Position numbers and translations under genes: made by a program
DNA from: Chthoniobacter sp.
Lineage (GTDB): Bacteria; Verrucomicrobiota; Verrucomicrobiia; Chthoniobacterales; Chthoniobacteraceae
Direction of reading: 5' to 3'
DNA length: 6,720 nucleotides
Assembly (NCBI GenBank): GCA_025352865.1
Contig: JANXSB010000469.1
Span: 1-6,720, forward strand
The notes under the pieces: model-generated
What the model was told of the DNA's origin: nothing
Database searches by the model: none
What the model saw: only the letters and a program-made list of their open reading frames with translations
Shown here: piece after piece, positions 5,863 to 6,720 of the stretch
Position numbering within the stretch: the stretch's first letter is position 1
Layout: each line of letters begins with the position of its first letter

Positions 5863-6720
5863 TTACTTGTTCGGCGTAACGGCGATGTTGTCGATCCAGA
5901 CGCGCTGCTCCTGCGGGGAGAAGCCGAAGAGGCCCGGCGAGCCGTGGGTGTGGGCGGTTTTGACGGGGACTTCGAGGGTCCATGCCTCGGGCTCGACGTC
6001 GGTCTTTTTCCAAGCCTTCGCGCGGACGGTGCCGCTGCCGTCTTTGGCAACATCGACGCGGGCCTTGAGGCGGTACCATTCGCCCGGCGACCACTTGAAG
6101 GGGACGTTGTGCGCGAGGTCTTTGTATAACTCCTGGTTCGAGGCGATTTCGAGTTGCTGCGCGTTGCCTTTGAGTTCGATGACGTAGCGTTGGTTGATAA
6201 CACCGGCCTCGCTCATCTTGCGTTTGTTGCCCTCGCTCATCACGTCGGCCTCGATGGTGTAGTCGCTCATGTCCGGTGCACCGATGAAGACCTGGCCGCG
6301 CTGGAAAAGTTTGTTGTCGATGGTCTTGCAGAAAGCCTTGGTGCCGCCATCGCCGGGAGCCTGGCGGACCTCGAAGCGAAAGCGCGCGCTGTTCCACCAG
6401 AGCGGCGGGTAGGAAAAGGCGGTGGGTTCCTCGATGACGTTCCAGTTCGTGGGGCCGGGCGCGGGTGCGGGCTTGCCGGGCTCAGCGGGCGCGAGCACGG
6501 GCGGCTCTTTGCCGAGGCCGGGGCCGGTGGTTTCTTTTAGCTCGAAGCTTTCAAAGTCCTGCTTGATCGGCAGCGCGCTGACGACACGGCCTTTGATGAA
6601 GCCGCTGATGTCGCCCACGGTCGCTTTCCATTGGCCGGCGGAAATCCCCTCGCCTGCGAGTTGGCCGTCGGCGTTGAAACTCGCCTTCATCGTCGCTTTC
6701 ACGAGCGCGGTCGGAGGGAT
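5863..6720 (-). CDS. C-terminal part of a secreted PQQ/LamG-type protein (start beyond right edge)
   Basis: Seen: the frame is open from the window edge (IPPTALVKATMKASF) to TAA at 5865-5863, 285 codons. A beta-rich start (AGQWKATVGDISGFIKGRV) leads to DFESFEL, then a Pro/Ala-rich linker (EPGKPAPAPGPTNW). The final 180 residues have the strand pattern of a concanavalin/LamG-like sandwich: FQRGQVFIGAPDMSDYTIEA, GNKRKMSEAGVINQRY, FKWSPGEWYRLKARVD, GTVRAKAWKK, GSPGLFGFSPQEQRVWIDNI. Known from memory: such a tail (linker plus DUF1080/LamG-like domain) ends many PQQ-propeller proteins of Verrucomicrobiota and Planctomycetota, so a propeller probably lies to the right. It is likely exported and possibly carbohydrate-linked, but no catalytic residues can be assigned. 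It is the natural upstream partner of the PQQ gene at 3704-5332, from which the hexamer cassette now separates it. Confidence 0.75.
   Translation of the reverse strand: MPPTALVKATMKASFNADGQLAGEGISAGQWKATVGDISGFIKGRVVSALPIKQDFESFELKETTGPGLGKEPPVLAPAEPGKPAPAPGPTNWNVIEEPTAFSYPPLWWNSARFRFEVRQAPGDGGTKAFCKTIDNKLFQRGQVFIGAPDMSDYTIEADVMSEGNKRKMSEAGVINQRYVIELKGNAQQLEIASNQELYKDLAHNVPFKWSPGEWYRLKARVDVAKDGSGTVRAKAWKKTDVEPEAWTLEVPVKTAHTHGSPGLFGFSPQEQRVWIDNIAVTPNK

Noticed and set aside
5369..6397. 342-codon minus-strand frame extending the four-helix-bundle protein upstream
   Set aside because: The extra residues translate the hexamer array (NRNLNPNRNR) and the LamG-type gene out of frame as Arg/Pro-rich sequence. 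The family begins at the ATG at 5779.

Overview
The window comes from a GC-rich bacterial chromosome and most resembles soil or freshwater Verrucomicrobiota, perhaps the Opitutales side. That placement rests on three remembered family associations: the pairing of PQQ-propeller secreted proteins, a BamE-like lipoprotein with an RHPELSAEQRKIF segment, and a stand-alone 23S-IVP four-helix-bundle gene. No marker gene is present, so it is an inference. All genes read on the minus strand, so gene order runs from right to left. There is no gene-free stretch longer than about 150 bases, and no tRNA, rRNA or CRISPR array.

Right to left, the layout is as follows. (1) 5863 to the right edge holds the C-terminal part of a secreted protein with a concanavalin/LamG-like domain, of the type often found at the end of PQQ-propeller proteins. 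(2) 5325-5814 is a compact cassette: a 136-residue four-helix-bundle protein of the 23S rRNA intervening-sequence family, bracketed by GATTAC-type hexamer arrays in inverted orientation. (3) 3704-5332 encodes a complete exported PQQ-like beta-propeller protein whose start codons lie inside the left hexamer array. (4) 302-3634 is a very long reading frame: an MmeI-like (type IIL/IIG) restriction-methylation enzyme whose usual C-terminal end is missing and which runs without a stop codon into a lipoprotein gene (302-775) that has its own signal peptide and lipobox. (5) The left edge holds the first 71 residues of an MFS transporter.

The two PQQ/LamG genes probably formed one secreted-protein unit that the four-helix-bundle cassette later split. 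The restriction-methylation gene looks acquired and reworked. It carries a 69-base palindromic element inserted in frame, its specificity region is markedly less GC-rich than its catalytic core, and its 3' end is fused to a neighbour.

The most interesting signals are the inverted-hexamer IVP cassette, which behaves like a 23S intervening sequence living outside rRNA, and the in-frame palindrome, which recalls Rickettsia palindromic elements. Both are proposals from sequence pattern only and need genome-wide searches.
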